A stretch of 12,804 nucleotides of DNA, from assembly GCA_033764095.1 (NCBI GenBank), contig JANRJF010000301.1, positions 1 through 12,804 on the forward strand, given 5' to 3'. The translations under genes and the position numbers were made by a program. Below, in pieces: positions 1-7,393 of the stretch. Numbering within the stretch: the first letter of the stretch is position 1; the number at the start of each line of letters is the position of its first letter. The notes beneath the pieces are model-generated. The model was not told the DNA's origin. It saw only the letters and a program-made list of their open reading frames with translations, and did no database searches. The stretch is from JBDTMT01 sp033764095 (GTDB lineage: Bacteria > Desulfobacterota > Binatia > HRBIN30 > CADEER01).

Positions 1-73
1 GTGACCAACGGTGCGGCCGGCGTGATGCCGGGCGCAGGGCATGGCGATAGCAGTGCACTACCTGTTTCGTCAT
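1..73 (-). CDS. Start of an unidentified protein (partial, runs off left edge)
   Basis: On the minus strand an ATG (73-71) is preceded by the best Shine-Dalgarno in the window, AAGGAGGG (rc of 83-90), about 9 nt upstream. The frame stays open for 24 codons to the window edge and begins MTKQVVHCYRHALRPAS. The fragment is too short to assign to a family. Third-position GC looks lower than in neighbouring genes, which weakens the coding case, and the sequence contains no recognisable motif. If real, it is transcribed divergently from the CoA-transferase gene and shares the regulatory region at 74-245. On the plus strand, frame 1 is also open from the left edge to a TAG at 94-96, so the tail of an upstream plus-strand gene is an alternative reading. 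Confidence 0.42.
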   Translation of the reverse strand, partial: MTKQVVHCYRHALRPASRRPHRWS

Positions 74-117
74 GGCACGCGTCCCTCCTTGCGTAGCCGG
101 TGACCGCCAGTCCCCGA

Positions 118-139
118 CGGTCAGGAGTGACCCTGACCG
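118..139. promoter_or_regulatory. Inverted repeat, candidate operator in divergent region
   Basis: CGGTCAGG (118-125) and CCTGACCG (132-139) are perfect 8-bp inverted arms separated by 6 bp. A 22-bp two-fold symmetric site between two divergent starts is the usual form of a dimeric repressor operator, and TetR-type regulators often control acyl-CoA genes. No regulator gene is visible in the window, so the binding protein is unknown. A short RNA hairpin is the alternative. Further CGGTCA/TGACC half-sites occur nearby (for example at 168-173). Apart from these, 74-245 shows only a possible -10-like TATCCT (182-187) without a convincing -35. Confidence 0.4.
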
Positions 140-245
140 ACCGGGCGCGCGAATGCAACGCACCTCTCGGTCAAAAAAACTTATCCTGTGGCGCAGCAGG
201 GCTCATGGCGTCGCGCAGGATCGAGGTGGGAAGGCCTTGTGCCGC

Positions 246-1574
246 ATGCTAAATCGCATCCCTGCCATGTCGAATCCCGTGCCTTCAGCCGCGATTTCCG
301 CCGCCCTCGCCGCGCGCCGCCGGCCGCCCGAGGCGGTCCTCGACCACCTGCGCCGCGGCTCCGAAGCCGTCGTCGGCCTCGCCAACGGCGAGCCGAAAAC
401 GGTGCTCGACGCCATCGAGGCCGCCGCCGACCACCTGACCGACGTGCGCCTGCACCAGATGCTGCCGCTGCGCGCGCGCCCCTATATGCGCGGCGCCTAT
501 CCCGGCCTGCGCCACGTCTCGTGGTTCCTCGGCAGCGCCAATCGCGAGGCCTTCCAGCAGGGCCAGTGCGAGCTGGTGCCGGCCGACTTCAGCGAGGTGC
601 CGCACCTGATGCGCCGCGCGACGCGCATCGGCCTGGTGCTCGCCGCCGCCGCGCCGCCCGACCGGCACGGCTACTTCTCGCTCGGCGTGTGCGCCGATTA
701 CAGCGCGGCGCTGATCGGCCACATGCCGTTCTTCCTCGAGGTGAACCATCGCATGCCGCGCACCTTCGGCGAGAACCAGGTGCACATCAGCCAGGTGCTC
801 GGCTGGTGCGAGGCCGACTATCCGCTCGTCGAGCTGCCGCCACCGCTGCCGACGCCGGCCGATCAGCGCATCGCGGCGCTGGTCGCCGCGCGCATCGACG
901 ACGGCGCGACGCTGCAGATCGGCTTCGGCTCGATTCCCGGCCAGGTGCTCTCTCTGCTCGGCGACCACCGCGAACTCGGCGTGCACACCGAGCTGTTCGG
1001 CGACGGCCTCGCCGACCTGGTGGAGCGCGGCGCCATCACCGGCACGCGCAAGCGCACGCATCGCTGCAAGATGATCGCCACCAACGTCATCGGCACGCAG
1101 CGCCTGTTCGACTTCGTCGACGCCAACCCGGGCCTCGAGCTGTGGCCGGTCGATTATACCAACGACCCGCGCGTCATCGCGCGCGAGGATCACTTCGTCT
1201 CGGTCAACGCCTCGATGGAGGTGGACTTCCTCGGCCAGTGCGCCTCCGAATCGCTCGGCAGCCACTACTACTCGTCGTCCGGCGGCCAGGCCGACTTCGC
1301 CCGCGGCGCGATGTACGCGGAGCACGGCCGCTCGTTCATCACCCTGCACGCCACCGCCGACAACGACCGCGTCTCGCGCATCGTCGCGCAGCTGCGCCCC
1401 GGCGCGGCGGTGACGACCTTCAAGAACGCCGTCGACTGCGTCGTCACCGAGTACGGCGTCGCCGAGCTGCGCGGCTCCAGCATCCGCCAGCGCACTGAGC
1501 GCCTGATCGCCATCGCGCACCCGAAGTTCCGCGACGAGCTGACCCAGCAGGGCCGCGCGTTGGGGTACCTCTGA
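246..1574 (+). CDS. Acetyl-CoA hydrolase/transferase family protein (4-hydroxybutyrate CoA-transferase-like)
   Basis: Predicted cytoplasmic class I CoA-transferase that moves CoA between a carboxylic acid and an acyl-CoA (acetyl-CoA as usual donor) through a glutamyl-CoA thioester. The motif HTELFGDGLADLVERG (codons from 984) supplies the expected catalytic Glu at 990-992. It is preceded by the family's GSIPGQVLSLL loop. Further family blocks are PVDYTNDP, ASMEVDFLGQCASESLG, SSSGGQADFARGA and the C-terminal VVTEYGVAELRG. The ATG at 246 (442 aa) is chosen because GGTGGGAAGG (225-234) lies upstream. The ATG at 267 (435 aa) is equally compatible with the fold. The frame is open back to 72, but that stretch looks non-coding. 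The exact substrate (4-hydroxybutyrate, butyrate, succinate or other) cannot be read from sequence. The gene ends against a convergent kinase-like gene. Confidence 0.9.
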   Translation: MLNRIPAMSNPVPSAAISAALAARRRPPEAVLDHLRRGSEAVVGLANGEPKTVLDAIEAAADHLTDVRLHQMLPLRARPYMRGAYPGLRHVSWFLGSANREAFQQGQCELVPADFSEVPHLMRRATRIGLVLAAAAPPDRHGYFSLGVCADYSAALIGHMPFFLEVNHRMPRTFGENQVHISQVLGWCEADYPLVELPPPLPTPADQRIAALVAARIDDGATLQIGFGSIPGQVLSLLGDHRELGVHTELFGDGLADLVERGAITGTRKRTHRCKMIATNVIGTQRLFDFVDANPGLELWPVDYTNDPRVIAREDHFVSVNASMEVDFLGQCASESLGSHYYSSSGGQADFARGAMYAEHGRSFITLHATADNDRVSRIVAQLRPGAAVTTFKNAVDCVVTEYGVAELRGSSIRQRTERLIAIAHPKFRDELTQQGRALGYL

Positions 1575-1606
1575 CCGGCGCGCCGGGCCCCGCCCTGGCG
1601 CGCCGG
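1575..1606 (+). terminator. Hairpin directly after the CoA-transferase stop
   Basis: CCGGCGCGCC (1575-1584) and GGCGCGCCGG (1597-1606) form a perfect 10-bp stem with a 12-nt loop, starting at the base after the TGA. There is no T-tract, so classical intrinsic termination is uncertain. In very GC-rich genomes such T-less hairpins are often the only visible terminator, and the convergent gene arrangement supports a transcription-end role. Confidence 0.45.
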
Positions 1607-1634
1607 CGTTCGCCGCCGCGGGCAGGTGAGCCGC

Positions 1635-1656
1635 GGGTGCGCCGCGCGGCGCGCCC
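1635..1656 (-). terminator. Hairpin directly after the UbiB-like gene stop
   Basis: GGGTGCGCC (1635-1643) and GGCGCGCCC (1648-1656) form a 9-bp stem with one G-T wobble around a GCGC core. The palindrome abuts the minus-strand TAG at 1659-1657. Together with 1575-1606 it places one hairpin after each convergent gene. No T-run follows on the minus strand. Confidence 0.4.
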
Positions 1657-2955
1657 CTACGCCGGAGTCGGCGCGGACGGCGAAGCGGCCAGCGCTTCGC
1701 TCAGATAGGGCAACGCTGCGTCGGTGAGCGAGAGGTCCGGCGCCAGGCGCTTGCCGAGGCCCTCGGCGGCCATCAGCGCCAGGTTGACCATCGTCATGTG
1801 GCTCTTGGCGTGGATCTTGTGGCGGCGCAGGACATCGAAGATGCGGCCGATCTCCAGCGTCACCTGCAGGCTGCCGAGGCCGCGCCGATGCAGGCTCTCG
1901 ACCAGCGCGATCACCTCGCGCTCGTAGGCGTCGTAGTCGGTCGTGCCGACGTAGGGAGCGTTGTCGTAAAACAGGCGCGCGACGGTGCGGCCGTCGCCGG
2001 AGGCGAACGCGTAGAGCGTCTCGGCGGTGCGCAGGCGATCCTCGTCGTCGAGCCGGCCGACCAGGCCGAGGTCGAGCAGCACCACGCGCCCGGGCGGGAA
2101 GAAGCGCAGGTTGCCGGCGTGCAGGTCGGCGTGCACGAAGCCGTGCGAGAAGATCATCCGGCAGACGCAGCGCATGCCGGCGGTGACCACCTGGCGCACG
2201 TCGATCGGGTGCGCGTCGAGCTCCGCCTCGCGCACGCCGTCGACGAAACCCATGGTCAGCACCGCGTCGGCACAGGCGGCGGGATACACGGGGGGAAAGT
2301 CGACGTCCGGGTCGGCGGCGAAGTTGGCGGTAAAGCGCGCGTTGTTCGCCGCCTCCTGGGTGAAGTGCAGCTGCTCCTCGACCGCCGCGCAGAAGGCGCG
2401 CACCGCCATCTCCAGCGAGACCAGGCGCAGCGACGGCACCACCCGTTCGCCGGCGCGCGCCAGCGCCAGCAGGATGGCGCGGTCGAGCTGCACCTTCTCG
2501 ACGATGTCGGGGCGCCGCACCTTGACCGCGACGACGTCGCCGCTGCTGCGCAGCACGGCGCGATGCACCTGCGCCACCGACGCGGCGGCGACCGGCTCGG
2601 GATCGAAGCGGCTGTACACCGCGTCGAGCGGTTGCCCGAGCTCGCGCTCGACCGTCTCGCGCACCGCCGCGAAGGGGAACGGCGGGACGCGGTCCTGCAG
2701 CGCCGCCAGCTCCTCGACCAACGGCCGCGGCAACAGGTCGGCGCGCGTCGAGGCGATCTGGCCGATCTTGATGAAGGTGGCGCCGACGCGCGTGCAGTAG
2801 TCGACCAGCGCGCGGCCGGCGGCGCGCGGCGTCGCGTCGGCGCGCCCGCGCAGCGCCCAGCGCTGCCGCAGGAAGACCAGGCTGGCGCGCAGCGCGGCGG
2901 CGGCGATCTGCGCGCTGCGCACGGCGATGTGCCAGGCGTGGACGACGGACCTCAC
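1657..2955 (-). CDS. UbiB/AarF (ABC1/ADCK) family kinase-like protein
   Basis: Member of the atypical UbiB kinase/ATPase family, linked to ubiquinone or other isoprenoid-lipid metabolism. Visible motifs over 432 aa: the family-specific KxGQ (Lys63-Gln66 in FIKIGQIASTRADLLP), the alanine-rich AAAS nucleotide loop (123-126), the ATP-binding Lys145 in VAVKVRRP, a Glu-rich helix (EEQLHFTQEA, from 193), the catalytic loop HADLHAGN (275-282) and the metal-binding Asp295 in LLDLGL, a variant of DFG. The C-terminus lacks the obvious paired transmembrane helices of E. coli UbiB, so it may be soluble or peripheral. The start is a GTG with a weak ribosome site; no nearby in-frame ATG precedes the conserved region. 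It lies 34 nt downstream of the VOC gene on the same strand, so the two are probably co-transcribed. No other quinone-synthesis gene is adjacent, so the substrate is unknown. Confidence 0.88.
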   Translation of the reverse strand: MRSVVHAWHIAVRSAQIAAAALRASLVFLRQRWALRGRADATPRAAGRALVDYCTRVGATFIKIGQIASTRADLLPRPLVEELAALQDRVPPFPFAAVRETVERELGQPLDAVYSRFDPEPVAAASVAQVHRAVLRSSGDVVAVKVRRPDIVEKVQLDRAILLALARAGERVVPSLRLVSLEMAVRAFCAAVEEQLHFTQEAANNARFTANFAADPDVDFPPVYPAACADAVLTMGFVDGVREAELDAHPIDVRQVVTAGMRCVCRMIFSHGFVHADLHAGNLRFFPPGRVVLLDLGLVGRLDDEDRLRTAETLYAFASGDGRTVARLFYDNAPYVGTTDYDAYEREVIALVESLHRRGLGSLQVTLEIGRIFDVLRRHKIHAKSHMTMVNLALMAAEGLGKRLAPDLSLTDAALPYLSEALAASPSAPTPA

Positions 2956-2989
2956 AACCCGGCACCGCTATACGGCCGGGCGCGCTTTG

Positions 2990-3412
2990 TCAGCCGCCCT
3001 TGGCGGCGCTGTCGACGGTCAAGCCGACTTCCTGCCCGAACGACAACTCCAGGTTGTGGCCATCCGGATCGACGACATAGGCCCAGTAGCCGACCGGGTA
3101 GCCGGAATCGATCGGCCCCATCACCGTGCGCCCTTCGTCGCGCGCCCGGGCGCAGCGTTGGTCGACCACCGCGCGCGACGCCACGCCGACGCCGAGATGG
3201 CACCACATGCCGTGCAGGCCATGATCGATCACCGGCGTCTGGATCAGCACGATGACGAACGGCCGGGTCAGGTCGCTCAACCACGCCACCGCGGTGTGCT
3301 CGTCGGTGCGCCGATGCACGACCTGCATGTCGGCGTACGCCGCATAGAAGGCGATACTGCGGTCGAGATCGCCGACCGGCAACGCGACGTGCGTCAGCCC
3401 ATGGTCAGACAT
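2990..3412 (-). CDS. VOC-family (glyoxalase/bleomycin-resistance fold) protein
   Basis: A 140-residue vicinal-oxygen-chelate protein. Two beta-alpha-beta-beta-beta modules are recognisable: THVALPVGDLDRSIAFYAAY at the start, and HLGVGVASR, then GPIDSGYPVGYWAYVVDPDG and NLELSFGQE. His8, His72 and Glu122 fall where VOC enzymes carry metal ligands, so a metal-dependent lyase, isomerase or dioxygenase activity is plausible. Glyoxalase I and aromatic-ring dioxygenase relatives share this layout, so the reaction cannot be named. The ATG at 3412-3410 has no clear Shine-Dalgarno. The gene is the promoter-proximal member of a two-gene minus-strand unit with the UbiB-like gene, and its upstream side faces the long inverted repeat at 3425-3644. 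Confidence 0.85.
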   Translation of the reverse strand: MSDHGLTHVALPVGDLDRSIAFYAAYADMQVVHRRTDEHTAVAWLSDLTRPFVIVLIQTPVIDHGLHGMWCHLGVGVASRAVVDQRCARARDEGRTVMGPIDSGYPVGYWAYVVDPDGHNLELSFGQEVGLTVDSAAKGG

Positions 3413-3424
3413 ACCGGGAGACCG

Positions 3425-3644
3425 ACGGGCTCGGGCTGGGGCTCGAATGGAGTCGGATGGCGTCGATCACGCCGCCTGCTTACGGCAGTTCGGCCTTGGA
3501 CGGAACCGAAAAGAAGACTCACACGGAGCGGAGACACGGAGAGGAAGACGCCATCACCTTCGTTCGTCCTCATCTCTTCTCCGCGCCTCCGCGCCTCCGT
3601 GTGAGTCTTCCCGGGCCCGAGCCCGAGCCCCAGCCCGAGCCCGT
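3425..3644. repeat. Nested intergenic inverted repeat built from 6- and 8-nt units
   Basis: The outer arms 3425-3445 and 3624-3644 are perfect 21-bp inverted copies made of 6-nt steps (GGGCTC, GGGCTG, GGGCTC). The right arm carries extra units (GAGCCC, CAGCCC) running to 3614. Inside are imperfect inner arms. 3513-3528 and 3595-3610 match perfectly over 16 bp (GAAGACTCACACGGAG against its complement), and the match continues with a 2-nt gap and a few mismatches to about 3548 and 3573. The right inner arm shows 8-nt steps (CGCCTCCG twice). The left side has about 67 bp (3446-3512) between outer and inner arm that the right side lacks. It fills most of the gap between the divergent VOC and hydrolase genes. 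Confidence 0.8.
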
Positions 3645-3683
3645 GTATTGCTATCCGTCCCCCACGCCGCGAAGGTGCAGCGC

Positions 3684-4583
3684 ATGTCGGCCGAGGCGAC
3701 CGCCCGAGCGCTGCTGGCGCGCGCCTCGGCGCGCCGCATCGCACTGCCACAGCGCGGCATCGAGACCGCGCTGCTCGAATGGGGCAGCGGCGATCGCCTG
3801 GCGTTGCTGCATCACGCCAACGGCTTCTGCAAAGGCGTCTGGGCCGAGGTGGCGACGGCGCTGGCCGACGACGGCTGGCGCGTGATTGCGCTCGACGCGC
3901 GCGGGCACGGCGACTCGACGCACCCGGAGGGCGACGCCGCGTACCACTGGGATGCCTTCGCCGAAGACCTGGTGGCGCTCGCGCAGGTCCTGGTCGAGGA
4001 GCACGGCGGCGCCCCGATCGCGCTCGGCCTCGGGCACTCGTTCGGCGGCACGTCGATGATCGGCGCCGCGGCGCGACGACCGGAGCTGTTCGCGCGCCTG
4101 CTGCTGGTCGACCCGGTGGTGCCGCCGCCGCTGCACGGCGTCGACCCGCTCGACGTCCCACATCTGCGCAAGCTGATCGACGGCGCGCGCAAGCGCCGCG
4201 CCGAGTGGGCGTCGCGCGACGCGGCGCGCGCCTGGTGCGCCGAGCGCCGCTTCTTCGCCGACTGGCGTCCGGAGGCGATCGAGCTCTACCTGCTCGACGG
4301 CATGCGCGAGCACGCCGACGGCCGCCTGACGCTCAAGTGTCCGGGCGCGGTCGAGGGCGCCGTCTTCGCCGGCAGCGCGTCCGTCGACCTCTTCGCCCTC
4401 GCGCGCCGCGTCGCCACACCGACGCTGGTCCAGTGGGCCAGGCGCGGCGACTTCCCGCGCGCCGTCCACGAGGCGCTGGCCGACACCATGGCGCACGCAC
4501 AACTCGAAGCGCTGTCCTGCGGCCACCTGGTGGTGATGGAGCAGCCCGAGTTGGTGATTCGCGCGGCGCGCGGCGCGCCGTGA
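3684..4583 (+). CDS. Alpha/beta hydrolase
   Basis: Cytoplasmic alpha/beta-hydrolase-fold enzyme of 299 aa with no signal peptide. Visible elements in order: an oxyanion-type loop HHANGF after the second strand, DARGHGDS, the nucleophile elbow GHSFGG (Ser at its centre), LLVDPVVPPP, a cap region of charged helices (KRRAEWASRDAARAW onward), a candidate acid Asp in RRGDF, and the catalytic His in CGHLVVMEQP close to the C-terminus. The start is fixed at the ATG at 3684 by GAAGG (3671-3675) 8 nt upstream and by the beginning of recognisable fold; the frame is open further 5', but that stretch lies in the inverted repeat. Esterases, lactonases, dehalogenase-like enzymes and C-C hydrolases share these motifs, so the substrate is undetermined. 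The octamer hairpin begins at the base after the stop. Confidence 0.85.
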   Translation: MSAEATARALLARASARRIALPQRGIETALLEWGSGDRLALLHHANGFCKGVWAEVATALADDGWRVIALDARGHGDSTHPEGDAAYHWDAFAEDLVALAQVLVEEHGGAPIALGLGHSFGGTSMIGAAARRPELFARLLLVDPVVPPPLHGVDPLDVPHLRKLIDGARKRRAEWASRDAARAWCAERRFFADWRPEAIELYLLDGMREHADGRLTLKCPGAVEGAVFAGSASVDLFALARRVATPTLVQWARRGDFPRAVHEALADTMAHAQLEALSCGHLVVMEQPELVIRAARGAP

Positions 4584-4763
4584 GCCGGTGCGCGTGCGCC
4601 GGTGAGCCGGTGCGCCGGTGAGCCGGTCAGCCGGTCAGCCGGTGCGCCGGTCAGCCGGTGCGCAGTCAGAACGATTCCCTCTCGTTGAACCGACACCGGC
4701 TCACCGGCTCACCGGCTCACTGGCGCACCGGCGCACCGGCTCACCGGCGCTGGCGCACCGGCG
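4584..4763. repeat. Octamer-array mirror hairpin (GCCGGTGA-type units)
   Basis: The left arm (4584-4661) is a tandem run of 8-nt units GCCGGTGC/GCCGGTGA/GCCGGTCA. The right arm (4693-4763) is the inverted run TCACCGGC/GCACCGGC. In both arms the second unit from the outside is shortened to 6 nt (GCGTGC at 4592-4597; GCTGGC at 4749-4754), so the arms are in mirror register. The tip contains its own small stem, AACGA (4670-4674) with TCGTT (4682-4686). This would form one very long hairpin or cruciform. It starts right after the hydrolase stop, so it could also terminate transcription, and it ends 23 bp before the amidase start. Confidence 0.85.
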
Positions 4764-4786
4764 TCCGCTTCGCCTAAGAAGCGCGC

Positions 4787-6202
4787 ATGTCGCAGGACGA
4801 GCTCGCCTGGCTGGGCGTCACCGAAGCGGGAGAACGAATCGCGGCCGGGACGCTGTCGCCGGTCGAGCTGACCGAGGCGGTGTTGGCGCGCATCGCGCGA
4901 CTCAACCCGGCGCTGCACGCGTACCTGACGGTGCTGCCGGAGCGCGCCCGCGCCGCCGCACGGCGCGCCGCCGATGAGCTCGCCGCCGGCCGGCGGCGCG
5001 GGCCGCTGCACGGCGTGCCGGTGGCGGTGAAGGATCTCTGCGACCTGCGCGGCACCGTCACCAGTTGCGCCTCGACGGTACGTGGCGAGGCGCCGGCGAC
5101 GCGCGACGCGGCCGTCGTCACGCGGCTCGACGCCGCCGGCGCGGTGATCGTCGGCAAGACTCACCTGACCGAGTTTGCGCTGATGGGCTATCACCCGTCG
5201 CTGCCGCGGCCGCGCAATCCGTGGAACCGCGACTTCGACACCGGCGGCTCGTCGTCCGGCTCCGGCGTCGCGGTTGCCGCCGGTATGGCGTGCGCGGCGA
5301 TCGGCACCGACACCGGCGGCTCGATCCGCATCCCGTCGGCGTGGTGCGGCGTCACCGGCCTCAAGCCGACCTTCGGCCGGGTCAGCCGCGCCGGCGTCTT
5401 TCCGCTCGGCACGACGCTCGATCACGTCGGCCCGATGGCGCGCAGCGTCGCCGACGCGGCGCTGATGCTCGACGTGCTCGCCGGCGTCGACCCGGCCGAT
5501 CCGACGACGCGGCGCGCGCCGCTGCCGTCGTGCGCCGAGGCGTCGGCCGGCGGCGTCGCCGGCCTGCGCCTCGGCTGGGACGACGCCTACGTCGCCGCCG
5601 GTGCGCCGCCCTACATCGCCGCCGCCGCGCGCGCCGCGCTCGACGTGCTGGCGGCGCACGGCGCCCAGGTCGTCGAGGTGCGCCTGCCGCCGGTCGACGA
5701 GCTGCTCGCGGCGTGGCCGGTGCTGTGCGGCGCCGAGGCGCTCGCGGCGCACGCCGACGCCGGCCTCTTCCCCGCCCGCGCGGCGGCCTACGGCAACGCC
5801 TTCCGCACCTTCCTGGAGTACGCGCAGGAGCTGAGCGCGGCGGAGTACGCGCGCCACCACACCCACCGCATCGAGTGGGCGGGGGGGTTCGCCGCCGTCT
5901 TCGAGCAGTGCGATCTGTTCGCCTGCCCCTCGACGTTCATGACCGCGCCGCCGCTCGACGTGCTCGACGTGAACGGTCCCTTCTCACCGGCGATCGCGCC
6001 GTTCATGCGCTTCACCGCGCCGTTCAACTTCAGCGGCAGCCCGACGCTGTCGGTCCCCTGCGGCTTCTCGCCCGACGGCCTGCCCTACAGCCTGCAACTG
6101 GTCGGCCCGCACGACGGCGAGCCGCTGCTCTGCCGCGCCGGCCACGCCTATCAGCAGGCCACCGACTGGCATCGCCGCCGCCCAGCTCTGAGCGCCGGCT
6201 GA
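4787..6202 (+). CDS. Amidase-signature family amidase
   Basis: Hydrolyses an amide bond through the Ser-cisSer-Lys triad of the amidase-signature family. Lys82 lies in VAVKDL, the cis-Ser is Ser155 in GGSSSGSG (153-160), and the nucleophile is Ser179 in GTDTGGSIRIPSAWCG (173-188). GLKPTFGRVS follows, as in other members, and the 471-aa length is normal. GatA of the tRNA amidotransferase belongs to the same family, but no gatB or gatC is nearby and the C-terminal half (from about 240) looks like the stand-alone enzymes, so a catabolic or detoxifying amidase is more likely. The ATG at 4787 is the first start in frame with conserved sequence. No Shine-Dalgarno is visible. TAAGAA (4775-4780) sits 6 nt before the ATG and could be a -10 giving a very short leader. 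The gene converges on the Yip1-like gene with 35 bp between stops. Confidence 0.9.
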   Translation: MSQDELAWLGVTEAGERIAAGTLSPVELTEAVLARIARLNPALHAYLTVLPERARAAARRAADELAAGRRRGPLHGVPVAVKDLCDLRGTVTSCASTVRGEAPATRDAAVVTRLDAAGAVIVGKTHLTEFALMGYHPSLPRPRNPWNRDFDTGGSSSGSGVAVAAGMACAAIGTDTGGSIRIPSAWCGVTGLKPTFGRVSRAGVFPLGTTLDHVGPMARSVADAALMLDVLAGVDPADPTTRRAPLPSCAEASAGGVAGLRLGWDDAYVAAGAPPYIAAAARAALDVLAAHGAQVVEVRLPPVDELLAAWPVLCGAEALAAHADAGLFPARAAAYGNAFRTFLEYAQELSAAEYARHHTHRIEWAGGFAAVFEQCDLFACPSTFMTAPPLDVLDVNGPFSPAIAPFMRFTAPFNFSGSPTLSVPCGFSPDGLPYSLQLVGPHDGEPLLCRAGHAYQQATDWHRRRPALSAG

Positions 6203-6237
6203 CGCGACTGCCGCGCGACGCGCGCCCGACCGCCTCG

Positions 6238-6945
6238 CTACGCCGGGGCGCTGCCGTCGGCGGCGAGCAGTGCGACGAACAGCGCCGAGAGCGCCGACAG
6301 GTAGACGAGGCACGGCAGGATCAGGAACCACAGGCGCGACCGCCAGCCCGACACGCCGAACACGGCGCGCACGCCGACGTAGCTGGCCCACACCGACCAG
6401 AACGGAAAGATCAGCAGCAGCGTATCGGAGAGCGCCGCGTCGGCGTGGAACGCCGCGGCATAGGATGGAAAGGCCAGCGTCATCAGCGCGCTCGACAGCA
6501 CCGTCGGCGCCGCGGCGATGAAGTCGGCGTAGATCATCACCAGCTTGGCGCGCTTGCGCTCCGGGCTGACGGCGCCCGACCAGCGCAGGCGCGTGGTGAA
6601 CCACCAGCCGCCGAGCCACCAGTAGAACGCGCCGCCGATCGCCCCGAGCCCCGCCGCGACCGCCCAGAACGCCAGCCACGACTCGCTCACCGCCTGCTGG
6701 GTCAGGTTGGCGCGACCACCGATCTCTCCCTCCAGCATGCCGCGATCGAAGCGCCCGATGGTCGAGGCGACGCCGGCGACCCAGATGACGAACAGCAGGT
6801 ACGGCGTGTGGCCGAGCGCCAGCTGGTCGGTGAAGAAGCGGCGTGGCCGCATGAACAGATCGACGAGATGGCGCGGCACGAACGGCGAGCGTTCGACCTC
6901 CGGCGGCGGTGGAATCGAGCCCGCGGCAAGCTGCGGCAACGTCAT
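6238..6945 (-). CDS. Yip1-like multi-pass membrane protein
   Basis: A 235-residue inner-membrane protein with a proline-rich cytosolic start followed by RPRRFFTDQ, a phrase typical of bacterial Yip1/YIF1-type proteins. About five hydrophobic segments follow: near YLLFVIWVAGVAS, WLAFWAVAAGLGAIGG (leading into a Trp-rich WWLGGWWFTT), YADFIAAAPTVLSSALM, LLLIFPFWSVWASYVGV and LILPCLVYLSALSALFVAL. Most bacterial members have no known function, and none is assigned here. The start at 6945 has no strong ribosome site. It lies 60 nt downstream of the ABM-fold gene on the same strand and may share its transcript, although the two have no obvious functional link. Confidence 0.72.
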   Translation of the reverse strand: MTLPQLAAGSIPPPPEVERSPFVPRHLVDLFMRPRRFFTDQLALGHTPYLLFVIWVAGVASTIGRFDRGMLEGEIGGRANLTQQAVSESWLAFWAVAAGLGAIGGAFYWWLGGWWFTTRLRWSGAVSPERKRAKLVMIYADFIAAAPTVLSSALMTLAFPSYAAAFHADAALSDTLLLIFPFWSVWASYVGVRAVFGVSGWRSRLWFLILPCLVYLSALSALFVALLAADGSAPA

Positions 6946-7005
6946 GCTGGCGGCGAACCGTAGCAGCGCCGATCCCGCCTGTCGCGCGCGATTTGCCCGG
7001 CCGGC

Positions 7006-7308
7006 TCAGCCAACCGGGAAGGACGACTGGCGCTGCAGCGTGCACACCTGCACGCGGTACGCGCTGTAGAAGCGCTCGCGGCCGATGCGCTGCGCGGCGC
7101 GGTGCTCGGGGTGGTCACGCCAGGCGTCGTGCGACGCCTGGTCGGCGAACTCGACCAGCGTGACGCGCTCGCCGTCGGCGGCGTCGAAGCGCTTGACCGA
7201 GACGAAGCCCGGCATGGTACGGGCGAGCGCGTCGATGCGCGCCGCCCACTCGCCGTAGAGGGGATTGGCGTCCTCGCGCAGGCGCGAGCGAAAGATCGTC
7301 ACCACCAT
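7006..7308 (-). CDS. Small ABM-fold (antibiotic biosynthesis monooxygenase-like) protein
   Basis: A 100-residue dimeric alpha/beta-barrel-type protein. MVVTIFRSRL opens the first strand. A helix follows with YGEWAARIDALARTMPGFVSVKRF, the usual 'monomer faces its partner' ABM pattern, then VTLVEFADQASHDAWRDHPEHRAAQ and a final strand. The family includes cofactor-less monooxygenases and stress-response proteins, and individual activities are seldom predictable. The start at 7308 is supported by GGGAGGA about 8 nt upstream on the minus strand. The same frame is open far upstream, but that part is antisense to the M50 peptidase gene and is not coding. It is divergent from the M50 gene across a 120-bp gap. 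Confidence 0.78.
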   Translation of the reverse strand: MVVTIFRSRLREDANPLYGEWAARIDALARTMPGFVSVKRFDAADGERVTLVEFADQASHDAWRDHPEHRAAQRIGRERFYSAYRVQVCTLQRQSSFPVG

Positions 7309-7393
7309 CGGCTGGTCCTCCCGCCGCCGCGATAGCAGCCGCCCCTGCCCGGCGCAGCCGCCGGCCACGCTCGTCGAGACGGCCAATTCACCG

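Noticed and set aside
72..245. N-terminal extension of the CoA-transferase frame
   Set aside because: The frame is open but the residues are non-homologous and Arg/Pro-rich. The region contains the palindrome and a possible promoter, and a ribosome site lies at 225-234 for the ATG at 246.
1798..3255. Long plus-strand open frame opposite the UbiB-like and VOC genes
   Set aside because: It is antisense to two genes with strong motifs; its own translation is His/Arg/Ala-rich and has no recognisable domain.
4584..4763. Repeat array considered as a CRISPR or MITE
   Set aside because: Units are 8 nt with no spacers, and arms are inverted. There are no cas genes, no target-site duplication, and no terminal sequence of a known transposon that I can identify.
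4787..6202. Assignment of the amidase as GatA of the tRNA amidotransferase
   Set aside because: The catalytic signature is shared, but gatB and gatC are absent and the C-terminal half reads like stand-alone amidases.
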